The notes beneath the pieces were generated by a model. It was not told the DNA's origin and ran no database searches. It worked only from the letters and a program-made list of their open reading frames with translations. Shown one piece after another: positions 45,298 through 58,462 of a stretch of 64,000 nt of DNA (position 1 is its first letter; the number at the start of each line of letters is the position of its first letter). The translations under genes and the position numbers were made by a program. Source of the stretch: Bromus sterilis (taxonomy: Eukaryota > Streptophyta > Magnoliopsida > Poales > Poaceae); assembly GCA_950022295.1 (NCBI GenBank), contig OX465598.1, positions 113,257,001-113,321,000 of the forward strand, given 5' to 3'.

Positions 45298-45398
45298 ATA
45301 CCATACCTGTATTAAGGTTTCCGCTTAATACAGTTATAGCATAGTATAAAACGTATTATGAACTAATGTAATATGCTCAATAAAACATATTTTATTTG
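45298..45398 (-). repeat. Antisense Copia-type LTR, fragment 3 of 3
   Basis: Minus strand reads AATAAAATATGTTTTATTGA then TGCTATAACTGTATTAAGCGG, typical of the 5' U3 of Angela/WIS-type LTRs as I recall them. Its own terminus is missing, cut where LTR D starts. Confidence 0.5.
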
Positions 45399-47760
45399 TG
45401 TAACACCCTCAGTGTCTGTAACAGTAATCACTTGTACTGTCAACTAATCACTGTTGCTAATCACTGCTGCTGATAATGCCATGATCATCTTTGCTTTTGA
45501 TCACATTCAAAAATGCCTTTTGGGTTGAATTAAAAATATGTGACAACTAAATCTTGTTCAGAAAATTATGAAACCACTTTTATAAAATCACTAATAACCA
45601 CTGGACAATGCTAGTATGGTTGTGGTTATTTATTGAGCTAGGGAAAAAATCCAAACAAATCATACCAGCGGCAAAACAACACCATTTGCCATTTGCAAAT
45701 TCCAAAAAAATATCAAATGAGTTTATAAAAGTCCAAATAATTTTGTGGCACTTAAGTATGGTGCAACAATAATTTATGAGCAAGTTTCATGTTGAAGAAA
45801 AATATAAAAGCTATTAAACTAATTACAAACAGAAAGAAATAACATAAAGAAAACATAAAACAAAAGAAAATGAAAAAATTCTAACCTACCCCCAGGGCGA
45901 GGCCCACCACCACCTCTGCCCACTCCCCTTCCCCCCACTGGGCAAAGCCCATCCCACGCCGGCTTTCTCCTACCTTCGTACAGAGGGGAGACAGGGGCAT
46001 GGCGTGGCAGCCATCTGACCGCCATGGCCGTCCCTTGGTCCCGTGTCGGCCATCCTGCACATCCCCTGGGTGCATAAGATCCCACCCGGAACCCTAGCTC
46101 GCCGCGGTCGTTCCATTCCTCTCCCTGGAGCCTTCCCCATCTCACCCCGCGCCTCACCCGTGGACCCGCCGTCGTCGCCGACGCGGCCAACGAGCCCCCC
46201 TCGCCCGTCTGAGCTGTCCTCCACACTCGTCATCGTCGACTTCGTCCTCCTTGCCTTTCAATTCGGCCCGAGACGCACTGCACGCCGCATATCGTCGCCG
46301 CCTTCAACCTCCAGCCGCCGGAGAGCTTCGTCAATTCCGGCCACACCGCGCCCTCCCCGAGCCCGCTGCCCTCCACTACGAGCTCCTGGTGAGCCTCTCT
46401 GTCATCGCCCACTACTCATGGCCGCCGGCTCGCCCCTGGACGATTTCCCCTTTTACCTAGCTCCGGGCGCCGTTGCTCGTTGATGGAGCCGTCGCCTTAG
46501 TTTGTCTCAGCGTACGCGTGTGGCACAGGTGGGTGCGCGACGAGCCTTAGATACGATTTGTGCCCTCCGCCGCTTAATTTGGTTATCGGCGTGGACCTCG
46601 CCATGGCCGGGAGCACGGGCTCCCGTAGAGCTCGCCGCCGGTACTGCTGAGCGGCCTGGCTTGGCCGCGGCCCCGTGTGCCCCTTGGTCGCGCCCGCGCG
46701 CTCCCCTGGCCGCCCCCGTGCCCCTACTCATCCGCGTTGGCCGCGCAGCCGCCGTGCTCCCTCGCTGGCCGGCCTCACCACCGTAGCCTTTGCCGCTGGT
46801 GTGCGTGCTGCTGGCCTGAGCCCCCTTTGGCCCACTGCCGTGTGGGCCAACCCTGCATGGTTAGCCCCTAAACAATCATTAACAAAAATAACCCCACCTG
46901 TTAAGTTATATGTGTGCATGACATGTGGACCCAGTCCCTAATAACCCTTTATTTTTAGTTTAAATAAATGATTAGTTAAGTCTCAGTGAATGACAGCTGG
47001 GTCCCATTAGATTATTAGATTAATTAAATTAGATTATAAATAATCAGTGTATGACATGTGGGGCCAGTGATTATTTCAATTAAATAAAATGATTTATAAT
47101 ATTGTGAGGCTGACCAGTGGGACCCACTGGTCAGGTTTGACCAGTCAACCCCTCTGTGGATAATGTTAGGTTTTATTAATAAAAGAAAATCCAGAAATTG
47201 ATTTAAAATGATTTAAACTTTGAATTTGAATATCTTTTAAACCGTAAGTCAGATTCAAAAACTTTATACATCTAAATTTATCAGAAAAATATAACGAATA
47301 CGGATACGCTATCCGTATACCAACCACGCCCCTCTAACGCACCAAACATTGAACTGTCCCCCTTCGGACGGTTTGTCCGATGATTTTTCCGGTACTGTTA
47401 AAGTATCCGGATGAATTTATTCTTGACACGAGAGTTGTTCGGAATGTTTCAACTAGCACGGTTACACCATCCACACGTTTGTCGGATGTCCACGACACCT
47501 CCGGCATGAATCCTTCCCCCTCCGGACACCCTGTTCGGTAAGCACCCGGAGCTGGTATTTCATCCCGGATGAATTCCCGCTCCGAGCAACGTGCATTCCA
47601 CTGCGTTAGAACACGGATATCATTGCATACGTCCTGCCTTTCATCTGTTTGCTATGATTGCTTTATATTTACTATTTCTTCCCCCTTTATTTTCCGGTAG
47701 ACCCCGCTGCTACCGCCGACTACACCGCTGTCGGGTATGACTACTTCGTCGACGACCCTA
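45399..47760 (+). repeat. 5' part of an LTR (D), gypsy type, truncated by element E
   Basis: Starts TGTAACACCCTCAGTG and has the same layout as the other LTRs but on the plus strand. AT-rich U3 leads to a GC-rich leader 45890-46860, with donor CTCCTG|GTGAGC at 46389. AT-rich sequence follows to acceptor CCGGTAG ending 47700, then an exon-like open stretch (DPAATADYTAVGYDY) up to the insertion of E. The 3' end of this LTR is beyond E, outside the window. No gag-pol is visible. Confidence 0.6.
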
Positions 47761-50700
47761 TGTCGGGACCCGGAATATGCGTATGTAATTCTAGTCACAA
47801 CTCAATCACATGGAGAACCGAGAGCCGTACCCACTTGTCTAAGGAGACAAGGCCAAGCACAGAACACTCTCGGAAAGCATCGTAAGTGAGGGGCATCCCA
47901 TCCAGGCCGGATGATCAACTGAGATGGGTCCTCATCCCCCGCTCACAAGTCTAAATGATTATGGGTGGTGAAATCCCATACTCATAGACAAGTCGCCTCA
48001 ACCATGTTATCGATTGAATCATAACTTTTACATAAACAGACTACAGCCCGATCACTTAGTCGGGGTCTAGGGCGGGCTCGATCATATCACACAGTGTGCA
48101 CGTGACAGAGTCACGAGCAATCGCATCGCGATGCCCCAAGCTGCGCGCATCTAAGGGCCACTTGGTGTATAAAAGACCGCCAGCCAGATCACAACTAAGG
48201 TCTCGAAAACCCATAATACGACATGCATGTTATAATCATACACGCAGCACACATGTCTAGTATGAACAGCATGTATCATCACATAACTCTACAAAGTACT
48301 TCTTTATTGACTTACACATAGAGTATACAAAGATCACATGTCTGTGATCAACATTACATCATACAACGGAAGAAAATTAGGTCTGAGTACAGAAAAGATT
48401 AACAAATGGCTTAGAGAAGCCTTGTTCAACATACAGGCCCTTCCACGAGGGACCAGACTGCTGTCTGGAACTATACTAGTTTAGTCAACGTCGAGCTTCA
48501 GGAAGGTGACTCCATCGGGGGTATGGGTTTCCATCTAAAACATAGGATAAGCAAACGTGAGTACAAAGTCGTACTCAGCAAGACTTACATGAGAACTATA
48601 CTACTCATGCTCAAGTATCAAGGTAAGGGGAGGTGGGGTTTCATCATGCAGAAGTGCCAGCTTTGACTTGGCTAGTCCTGAACTACGAGTACCAGACTTG
48701 AGGCAAGAAGCTTACAGGAGTCCACTACCAAGTCTCCAACCAAATACACCACTATGGATACTTCCTCGACTTTCCCACGAGAAAGGACGCCATAGCACTC
48801 ACGCTTATCTTGCGAGTTTTAGAAGTATCCATTCAAGTTGTCTAATAATCAGGTACAGGTTCCAAGTAGTCCTTAACCGCGGACGCAGCTATTCGAATAG
48901 TTTTGTTATCCTTGCAAGGGTGTAAACCACACAAACACATGACCATCAGTTACCGCCAGGTCTCGCCACCGTTCAAGAGGTGACAGCGAGGATGTTCACC
49001 ACGACACTTCTCTCACAACCGGTATATTCCAGGAGTCGACTATCTGAGGTAGATCCTGCTCGGTGGCAACCGAAACGCCATCCGAGAAGATGGTTTCACT
49101 GTCTCACAGATCCACCCACATATCTATATGATGCAACCTTTCATCCATTCTTTTTCTATGCATATGTCAAATGGAAAGCCCGAACTAATGTGACTCCTGG
49201 ACGTCAACACGGATCAAGGTACTAGGCCGAGAGGGGTCAGTGAGCCCAATGTGTGGTTGTACTCTTTGTCTTGGATTACCATACAAGAACTCGGTGCTTA
49301 AGGCGGTGTTCAACGAGACAACCCACTGTGTACTCCTACACAGCCTCTCATCGTTCACCTTGTATTAGGGTAGATTCACCAACACAGTTTCACTTTCGTC
49401 AACACCATGTTTACTATCATCCCGACTCACATATAAAGCATCCTCATTGTAAACTCTAAGCATGCAGTAAGCAGTAACAGATGCAGGGGCCACATGATAT
49501 CAATCAACTCCTATGTCAGCTAGGATTGTGGTTTGCTTACTACTGTCACAAGATGATTGGTCATGCATCGGATATGGGTTCAACTATGCGGTAGAATCGA
49601 TACAAGGTGATCTCCTAAACATGCATAAGCGAGACTGAGAGGGAATTGGGATTTTATAGACATGATCAATGGGGTTTTCTTGCCTTGCTGATGATACACG
49701 GGTCTTAACGGTGGTCTTCTTCTTCGGGGGTGATCACCGTCTCCGAACGTCTGTCACCGGAGCAATCATCAACAAAAGGGGAGGCATTGAAATAGAATGC
49801 ACATACACATGATATAGTTGTCCATGATGTGATTGCTTCTGTCTTGTGACAAATTCAATTTAAATGAAGTGTATTGCATTTGAAATGCAAATTCAAACTC
49901 CATATATGATTTTCAATTTAGCCAAATTGCAATTGCTATTGTTGGATCATTGTAAAGCATGTGTTCATGTGTGTGATATGCCTCTGATGTACAATTGATC
50001 ATATTTGAATTGCATTGGTTGAAGTTGGAGTAGCATTTGAATTAATTTTGATTTTATTCCAATTAAACCAAATAGCAAAAGCTACTGGTCCCAATTGAAG
50101 ATCAGATCAAACATGATTGAAACTTGATTATTTGGATAGAGAATTTTCTGCTGATCATTTTTCATATATTATATGTTAAATTTTGAGTTCATATGAATTT
50201 TCTATGAATTTCCAAAGTTTAGCTATTTTTCTGTAATTTCTGGATTTTCTTTAATTCTTTTAAAATTCTGGAAAATGATTTATTGCATCATGCTAATGCA
50301 AGCATGACATCAGCAGGGGCTGACATGTGGGCCATGTCTATCATCCGCAGTGGGGTAATTCCCTCTGTTTAATTAAACAGAGAGGGTTATTAGGGGGGCT
50401 GGGGTCCACCTGTCATAGGGCTTAGGGTTAGTTTAGGGGGTAATTAGCCAGGGGGTTAGGGTTTAATGGTGGAGCTCGCCGGAAAGTGGCCGGAGCTTCG
50501 CCGGCGTTGCCAAAAAGTGCACGGGAGGGGGTTTGGCTGGCACAGAACTGCTCGTCGCGGGCTTCCGCATCGAGTCGCATCGGAGGGGGCCAAAAACGAG
50601 GTCCAGGGCGGCGGCTACTTCAACCATGGCGGCGACTGGCGACTGGTGAGGTGGAGGTGGGGCTACGGTGCACGGGAGAGAGCGTGAGATGGGGGAAAAC

Positions 50701-51630
50701 GAGCGGAAGCTCACCCCAAACGTGATGGCGCAGTGGACGGGGCCGAGGAGAGCTCGAGGACGACGAATTTTGCGATGAGGTCCACGGCGGCCGGCGGAAC
50801 TCGGGGAAGATGGCGACGCCCTCGGGTCCTCTAGACTCGATTCCGCACTTGGGGAGACGAAGACGAGCACGGGCCGTCGCCTGGACACGGCAGCTCGTGC
50901 TGTCTCGGCCGGTGGCCACGCAGGCGCGGCGGTGCCCTCCGGCGCGGGCTTCGGGCGGCGCAGGAATCGCGAGAGAGAGAGGGAGAGGGCAAGCGGCGAG
51001 AGGGGGAGATGGACCTGGGGCCTTCCAGGCTTACACGGGGAGGGGTAGGAGGCCAGGGGGAAAGCAGAAGGTGGCCGCGACGACGGCATGCTCGCCACGC
51101 GGACGAGCAGCCTGCCTGTCCCGGGGTAGAAGACAGCTCTACCCCTGGTGGGCTGGGCCGGCCAGGTGAGCTGGGCCTCTTTTCTTTTTCGAATTTTCTT
51201 TCTGTTTTGTTTTTCTTTCATTTGTTTGCTCTGATAAATAAATACCAAAACATTTTATAAAAATCCCCAAACTTTAATTTGAACTTATGTGACATATAAC
51301 TAGCGACTCCCAAGTTTTGGAGATTTTTGAAATTCAATTAATTTGAATTTAAAATCAAATAGGGTATTTAATTAATTTCCAAGCCCTATTTGGAATATTT
51401 GAAAAATCTTGGTGCATGCAGTGGGACCCACTTCACTTTATATGTGATCATGCATATTTATAAGACTTTTCAAAAATACCAGAGGAATTTTTGGAAGCAA
51501 TTTTTGTCTGGCCATTAAATTAAATTCTTTAGGGCTTTTCTTTTCTCCAATTTTGAATTTCTTTTGAAATTTTCACATGATGCAAAAGAGACAAGCAACC
51601 CTAGCACTTACCCAAGTTGGGGTTCTGACA
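47761..51630 (-). repeat. 3' LTR of element E (3.87 kb, divergent subfamily)
   Basis: Plus strand TGTCGGGACCCGGAATATG to GGGGTTCTGACA. It is clearly related to the A/B/F/G LTRs but has several indels. Donor TTTGG|GGTGAGC (first intron base 50714), acceptor 48535-48536 with ATG directly after it in sense, TATAAAA at 51253-51259, and a stem with a compensatory change at 48101-48115. The 261-codon frame at 50463-51248 lies in the GC-rich leader and is not supported as a gene. Confidence 0.92.
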
Positions 51631-54376
51631 ACTCGCCCCCACTCAACAGAATCTCATCCCGAGATTCAGAGGTCGTCAGGAGGAAGGTGGGGTACTCGTC
51701 ACGGAGGCGGTCTTCTCTTTCCCATGTTGCTTCTTTCTCGGAGTGGTGTGACCATTGTACTTTTAGAAACCTGATCTGCTGACGACGAGTGACGCGCTCT
51801 GCGAAATCAAGAATACGAACAGGGTACTCTCGATAAGAAAGGTCATCTTGGAGTTCAAGCATTTCATGGCCGACTTCGCGGATGGGGTCCTTGAAGCAAC
51901 GCCTGAGTTGTGATACATGGAATACATCATGTACTCGGGAAAGGTGCGGAGGTAGTTCAAGTTGGTAGGAAACTTCTCCACGTTTAGAGAGAATGCGGAA
52001 AGGTCCGATGTAACGTGGGGCCAACTTGCCTTTGATACCGAATCTTTGGGTTCCCTTCAGAGGAGTAACCCGAAGGTAATCCTTCTCGTCCAGATTGTAG
52101 CTTTCTTGCCTATGATGACGATCATAGTAGCTTTTCTGACGAGACTATGTGGCTTTCAATCGATCAGAAACAATGCGAACTTGCTCTTCTGCTTCCTTGA
52201 TCATATCCGGTCCAAAGAATTGTCTTTCACCGGTTTCTGACCAGTTAAGGGGTGTTCGACATCGTCGTCCATAGAGGAGTTCAAAAGGAGCCATGTTCAG
52301 ACTAGATTGGAAACTGTTGTTATAAGAAAATTCGGCAAATGGAAGAGATTTCTCCCAATTCTTTCCGAATGAGATAACACAAGCTCTGAGCATGTCTTCA
52401 AGAATTTGGTTTAACCCTTTCGACTTGACCGCTAGACTGAGGATGGAAAGTTGTACTAAAGGAGAGATGAGTTCCGATAGCATTCTGGAAGCTTCCCCAA
52501 AATCTAGAGGTGAAAAGGCTACCACGATCAGAATTGATTTCCAAAGGAACACCGTGAAGAGACACAATTCTAGAGACGTACAAGTCCGCCAACTGACTAG
52601 CAGTTATAGACTCGCGAACAGGGAGGAAGTGAGCAACTTTGGAAAGTCTGTCAATGACAACGAAGATGGCATCATTTCCTTTCTGGGTTTTGGAAAGCCG
52701 GTGATGAAGTCCATACCGACTTTGTCCCATTTCCACTCGGGAATAGGCAAAGATTGAAGTGTACCAGCATGTCTTTGGTGTTCGGCCTTAATGCGACGAC
52801 AAACATCACATTCGGCGACATATCGAGCAATGTCTCTCTTCATCCTAGTCCACCAAAATCTCTGGCGTAGATCTCGGTACATTTTTGTGCTACCGGGATG
52901 AATCGAGAGGGGTGTGTCATGGGCTTCTTTGAGGATGAGTTGCCTTAGATCCCTATTCTTAGGTGCACGCCTTTGGTCAACTATGATTTGATCCTCAAGG
53001 GTTGGTTTCTCCACCAAGTTGAAAAGAGATCCACGAGGAACAATCTCGATATGTAGCTTTTGAAATTCCTCATGAAGAAGTGGTTGATACTGTTGTAACA
53101 TGAGGTTGTTACAATACGACTTACGACTTAGTGCATCAGCCATGACATTGGCTTTGCCTAGGGTGTAAGAAATTCCTAAGTCATAATCTTTTTATCAACT
53201 CTATCCAGCGTCTTTGCCTGAGATTAAGATCTGGCTAGGTGAAAATGTATTTGAGGCTTTGGTGGTCGGAATAGATCTCACAACGATTACCAAGGAGGTA
53301 ATGTCGCCAAGTTGTCAAGGCATGAACTACGGCAGCGAGTTCAAGGTCATGGGTAGGATAGTTCTCTTCATGTGGCCGCAACTGGCATGAAGCATAATCT
53401 ACCACATGTCTATCTTGCATAAGTATGCATCCTAACCCTTGCCATGAGGCATCACAAAAGATCTCGAAATCCTTTCCTCGCACTTGGGAGTCCATAGGAA
53501 TTTCTTATCTTTCTTGAGGAGTTCAGTTAGAGGCTTTGCAACTTTGGAGAAGTTCTCAACGAAGCGGCGGCAATAGCTTGCTAAGCCAAGAAAACTCCTA
53601 ACTTGCTTAACCGATTCAGGTGGAGTCCAGTCAAGGACGGCCTGAACTCTCTCGGGATTCACAGCAATGCCTTTTGCAGAAATCACGTGGCCTAAGTAGG
53701 TCACTTCTGGTAGCCAAAATTCACACTTGGAGAATTTAGCATACATGCGATGCTCTCTAAGTTTCATCAATACCAGCCTTAGATGTTCGGCATGTTCTTC
53801 TTCGTTCTTCGAGTAGATGATAATGTCATCAAGATAAACTACAACAAATTTATCTAAGTACTCCATGAAGATCGAATTCATCATGCGCGAGAAAGTGGCG
53901 GGGGCATTGGTTAGACCGAAGGACATGACGGTGAACTCGTAAAGACCATAACGAGTAGTGAAAGCCGTCTTGGGAACGTCCTCATTTCGGATCTTTATTT
54001 GATGATAGCCTAATCTCAAATCCATCTTGGAGCAGACCGAGGATCCAGCAAGTTGATCATAAAGATCATTGATCCTGGGTAGTGGGTATTTGTTCTTTAT
54101 CGTCGCTAGATTTAGCGGGCGATAATCTACGCACATCCTTTCTATTCCATCTTTCTTCGTTACGAACAGAACGGGGCAACCCCATGGCGATGAGCTAGGG
54201 CGGATGATGCCTTTCGCCAACAAAGCTTCAAGTTGGATTTTCAGCTCAGCTAACTCACGTGGGGCCATTATATATGGGCGTCTGCAAATTGGTGCGGTTC
54301 CTAGGGAAAGATCTACAATGAATTCTACACATCTGTCAGGAGGCATTCCTGGCAGTTCTTCAGGAAATACATCCGG
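51608..54376 (-). pseudogene. Element E pol: RT, RNase H, integrase, chromodomain (broken)
   Basis: RT frame 54346-53432 with RMCVDYRPLN and YLDD (about 53819-53840). RNase H has lost about 75 bp near 53475 and is frame-broken. Integrase has the H2C2 region, GMDF, NSDRG and QVERV, but it carries one-base indels near 52690 and 52410 and a further deletion of about 120 bp near 52964, between LRQL and the preceding zinc region. The chromodomain (REYPVRILDFAERVTRRQQI) is open and ends 23 bases inside the LTR (tail SEPQLG). The polypurine tract is 51631-51643. Confidence 0.9.
54372..54376. repeat. Target-site duplication TCCGG, left copy (solo LTR F)
   Basis: TCCGG at 54372-54376 and 58458-58462 flank LTR F exactly. 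Removing F and one copy restores a continuous protease-RT linker frame. Confidence 0.92.
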
Positions 54377-57300
54377 TGTCGGGACCCGGGGTTAGCGTAT
54401 GCAAGCCTCGCTACAACACAATCATATGGAGAGTCGAGAACTGTACCCACTTGTCTAAGCAGACAAGGCCAAGCACAGAACGTTCTCGGAAAGCATCGAA
54501 CGTGAGGGGCATCCCATCCAGGCCGGATGATCAACTGAAATGGGTCCTCATCATCCGCACACAAGTCTAAATGATATGGGTGGTGAACTCCCATACTCAT
54601 AGACAAGTCGCCTCAACCATACTATCGATTGTATTATAACCCTTACATAGACTTACTCCAGCCCGATCACTTAGTCGGGGTCTAGGGCGGGTTCGATCAT
54701 ACCACAAAGTGTGTACGAGACGGAGTCTCGAACAATCGCATCGCGATGCCCCAAGATGCGCACATCTAAGGGCCACTTGCTGTATGAAAGACCGCCAGCC
54801 AGATCACAACTAAGGTCTCGAAAACCCATACTAAGACATGCATGTTATAAACATACACGCAGCACACATGCCTTGTATGAACAGCAGGTATCATTGCAAT
54901 TCTCTACAAAGTATATACTTTATTGATAACTCTTACAGAGTGCACACAGAGATCACAAGCATGTGATCCAACATTACAACAGACAAGCGGAAGCAAAGTA
55001 GGTCTGAGTACAGAAAAGTTTAACAAATGGCTTAGAGAAGCCTTACCTAAAAACAAGCCCTCCACGAGGGAACCAGTCGTATGACTGGGACTACACTAGC
55101 TTGGTCTTGGTCTAAGTCTTCATTCTTCGAGCTTCGGGTAGAAGTCACCATCGGGGTCGGTGGGTTCATCTAAAACATAGTTTAAGCAAACGTGAGTACA
55201 AAACCGTACTCGGCAAGACTTACATAGGAGCTATACTACTCATGGATATGTATCAAGGTAAAGGGAGGTGGGGTTTCACTTGCAGAAGTGCCAACTTTGA
55301 CTTGGCTAGTCCTGAACTACGAGTACCAGATTTTGAGGTAAGAAGCGTACACAAGTCCACTACTTTCTCCAACCAATTACACCACTATGGTGCCTTCCTC
55401 GACTTCCCCACGAGAAAGCACGCCATAGCACTCACACTTATCTTGGTGTGTTTTAGAAGTATCCAGTTCAAGTTATCTAATAATCAAGATAAGCTTTCCA
55501 AGCAGTCCATAACCGCGTACGCGGCTATTCGAATAGTTTTGTTAACCCTGTAGGGGTGTACCGCTACAAACACGTGTCATCAGTTACCGCCTTTTGCGTG
55601 TCACTGTTCAAGAGATGACACCGAGGATGCCACCACAACTGTTACCTCATAGCCGATCTAGTCCATGAAAGCCGCCTATCTGGGTTGTCTTCCACTATCG
55701 TGAACCCGGCCGGTTTACCAAAGTGGACCCAGACGATGTGTGCGTGGTGCGAAAGCCGGTCTCGGATGAGCCGTTCTCTCACTTGGCTACCAGGCCACAA
55801 TACCTACAGAAATCCGAACTACTGCGACATCTGGACATCGAAGGGGATGAGTTAGTAAGCTGAGAGGGGTCAGTGAGCCCAATGCGTGGTTGTACTCTTC
55901 ATCTTGGATCACCACACAAGAACTCGGACTTAGGGCGGTGTTCAACGAGACAACCCACCGTGTACTCCTACACAGCCTCTCATCGTTCACCTTGTATTAG
56001 GGTAGATTCACCAACACTTTTCTACCATCATCATCATGATCACTACCATCCCGACTCACATAACAGTATCAACATGGTATCATTCTAAGCATGCAATAAG
56101 CAGTAACAATTGTAGGGGCCACATGATATCAATCAACTCCTACAGTTGCTAGGATTGTGGTTGGCCTACTACTGTGACAAATGATAGGTCATGCAAAGGA
56201 ATGGGTTCATCTATGCGGTAGAAACGTAGCATGGTAATCATCCTATACAATGCATAAGCGAGACATGAGAGGGAAGTGGGATTTTATCGACATGATCAAT
56301 GGGGGTTTGCTTGCCTTGCTGACGAGGTTTCGATAACGGTGTCTTCAACGAAGGGGGGTGGCCTCCGATTCCGGTTGCACGTCTATCAGCAACATGAAAA
56401 TCATAGGATCAACATAATGTACAATGCACAATCACATGAATAAGATTGAAATGGTGATGTTCATGGTACTGATGTGTTGAGCATTCTATTTAAAAGGAGT
56501 ATATTGCATTTGAAATGCAAATTCAAACTTCATTTGATTTATCGATGAGTTTCAAATGCATTTGAATGCATGAAAGTTCATTTGAAAAGGTTGATCATGA
56601 AGTGATGTGGTATAGTTGAGATAATGTTTCTGATGTGGGGGTGAAACCATTCAAATTAAGTGTGTTGCAAAGTCAATTGCAAAATCACTCCAAATTTGAA
56701 TTTGAAAAGGATCCATATGCATGTTTGCTACTGTTCACCCATTTTAAAATGGTCAAACATGAAAACAAATTGCATATTCATAATCCTTGTATTTTTCTGA
56801 TAATTTTAGACATATTATTTGTCCAATTTGGAGTTAGGATTAAAAAGTTATTGAATTTCAAAGTTTAATCTATTTTCTGGAATTTTCTGAATTAATTAAA
56901 TTGATTTAAATCCTTTACTGCGTCAGCCTGGCGCAGTGCTGACGTCAGGGGGCAGCTGACGAGTGGGGCCCTGCTGTCAGTGGGGGGGGTTTAAACCCGG
57001 TTAGTTAAACTAACCAGGGGTTAGTTAGCGTCCTTGGGCCCACGAGTCAGCCTCACCAGGGGGTCATTAGCACCTAAACTAATGGCGGCCACGTCAGCGC
57101 TGCCGGCGACATGCCGACGGCGACATCCGACGCGGCGGCGATCCACTGGATGACGACTCCGGCAACCAAAAGGCACGCCGCGACCACCAATCGAATCCCC
57201 GTGCTTGCGCGCTTCACCCAGGGCACGGCAACGTCACCGGGGAGCACCGGAGTGACGCCGGCGACGACGTGCGACGGCGGCCGTGGCATGGGCTCGACGG

Positions 57301-58457
57301 AAAAGTTGTTGCGAGGGGAGAGCTTGAGCTAGCGCTGCATCAAACGACTCCTGGAGGTGCCAGGAGCACGTTGGACATCACGGGGGTGGCGGAGGGGTAC
57401 TGGAACCTCCTCGTCGTCGTTCATGGCGGCGGTGCTCTTCGTTCCTCATGGGAAACGGCGACAGAGTACGGGAGGGAAACCCTGGGATAGCTAGGTTGAA
57501 TTAGAAGCTCACCACGAGTGTGCTGGTGGTGACGGCGAGGCCGGGGAGGGTCTGTAGGCGACGAATTTGACGACGACGTGCGGCGGCTCCGGCGAGACGA
57601 TGGCGAGGATTGCGACGGCCTCGGGCTCGATTAGACCTCCATCTTCTCCAGATCGAGGAAGTCGACGACGCTGCGCATGATGGACAAGCTCTTCTGGTCT
57701 AGCTCCGGCGCTGGCTGCGTTTCCCGTCGACGACGAACTGCGGCGGCGCTCGGGTGGTTTGGGGAAAACGCACAGGGGGCGGGAGAGGCTGTGGCGAGAG
57801 GAGGAGAAGGATGCATGGCTTCTAGGCGTCACCATGGCGCAAGGATAGGGCTCGGGGACGTCTGGAACGTCCTCGACATCGCGGTGGCGGCCGCCGCGCG
57901 CTCTCGGCTCGCCACCGAGAAGCTTGAAGAAGACGACAGACGAGCTCGCGGGCTGGGCCAGGCTAGTGGGCCGCTGGGCGATGAGTTGGGCCACTTCGGC
58001 CAGGTAAGTCCTTTTTCTTTTCTTTTCTGTTTTCTTTTCTGACATTTGTTGTGCCTTGCAATAAAAAATAGATAGGCATTTTTATAAATGCGCCAAATTT
58101 TTATGTTTCCTCTAGATATATATAGCTAGCCACTTATAAAGTTTGGACATTTTTAAAATTCAAATTATTTGAACTTTAATTCAAATAGGGTTTTAAATTT
58201 AAATCCATGCACTTGTTTGAATATTTGAAAAATCCATGAGCATGGGATTGCTACCACCTCACTTTATATGTGATCCCACTCATTTATGGGACTTTTCAAA
58301 AATGCAAAAGGAATTTTTGGAGCAACTTTTTATCTGGACATTTGAATTAAATTCATATGGGGGTGTTCTCTCTCCCATTTTGATTTCTTTTTAAATTTTT
58401 ATCATGATGCAAAGGCCTATGCTTAAACTAGCACATACCTAACTTGGGGTTGTGACA
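54377..58457 (-). repeat. Solo LTR F (4.08 kb) in element E
   Basis: TGTCGGGACCC to GGTTGTGACA, with TSD TCCGG on both sides and no internal region, as left by recombination between the two LTRs of one insertion. It keeps a complete set of transcription-like signals: ACATAAAAA near 58095, donor GTGAGC (first intron base 57512), acceptor 55170-55171, stem 54716-54730, and terminal open frame from 54606. Confidence 0.93.
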
Positions 58458-58462
58458 TCCGG
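58458..58462. repeat. Target-site duplication TCCGG, right copy (solo LTR F)
   Basis: Pairs with 54372-54376. Confidence 0.92.

Noticed and set aside
50463..51248. 261-codon minus-strand open frame in the E LTR
   Set aside because: GC-rich leader with Pro/Ser/Arg-rich translation and no domain; not conserved in frame in B, F or G.
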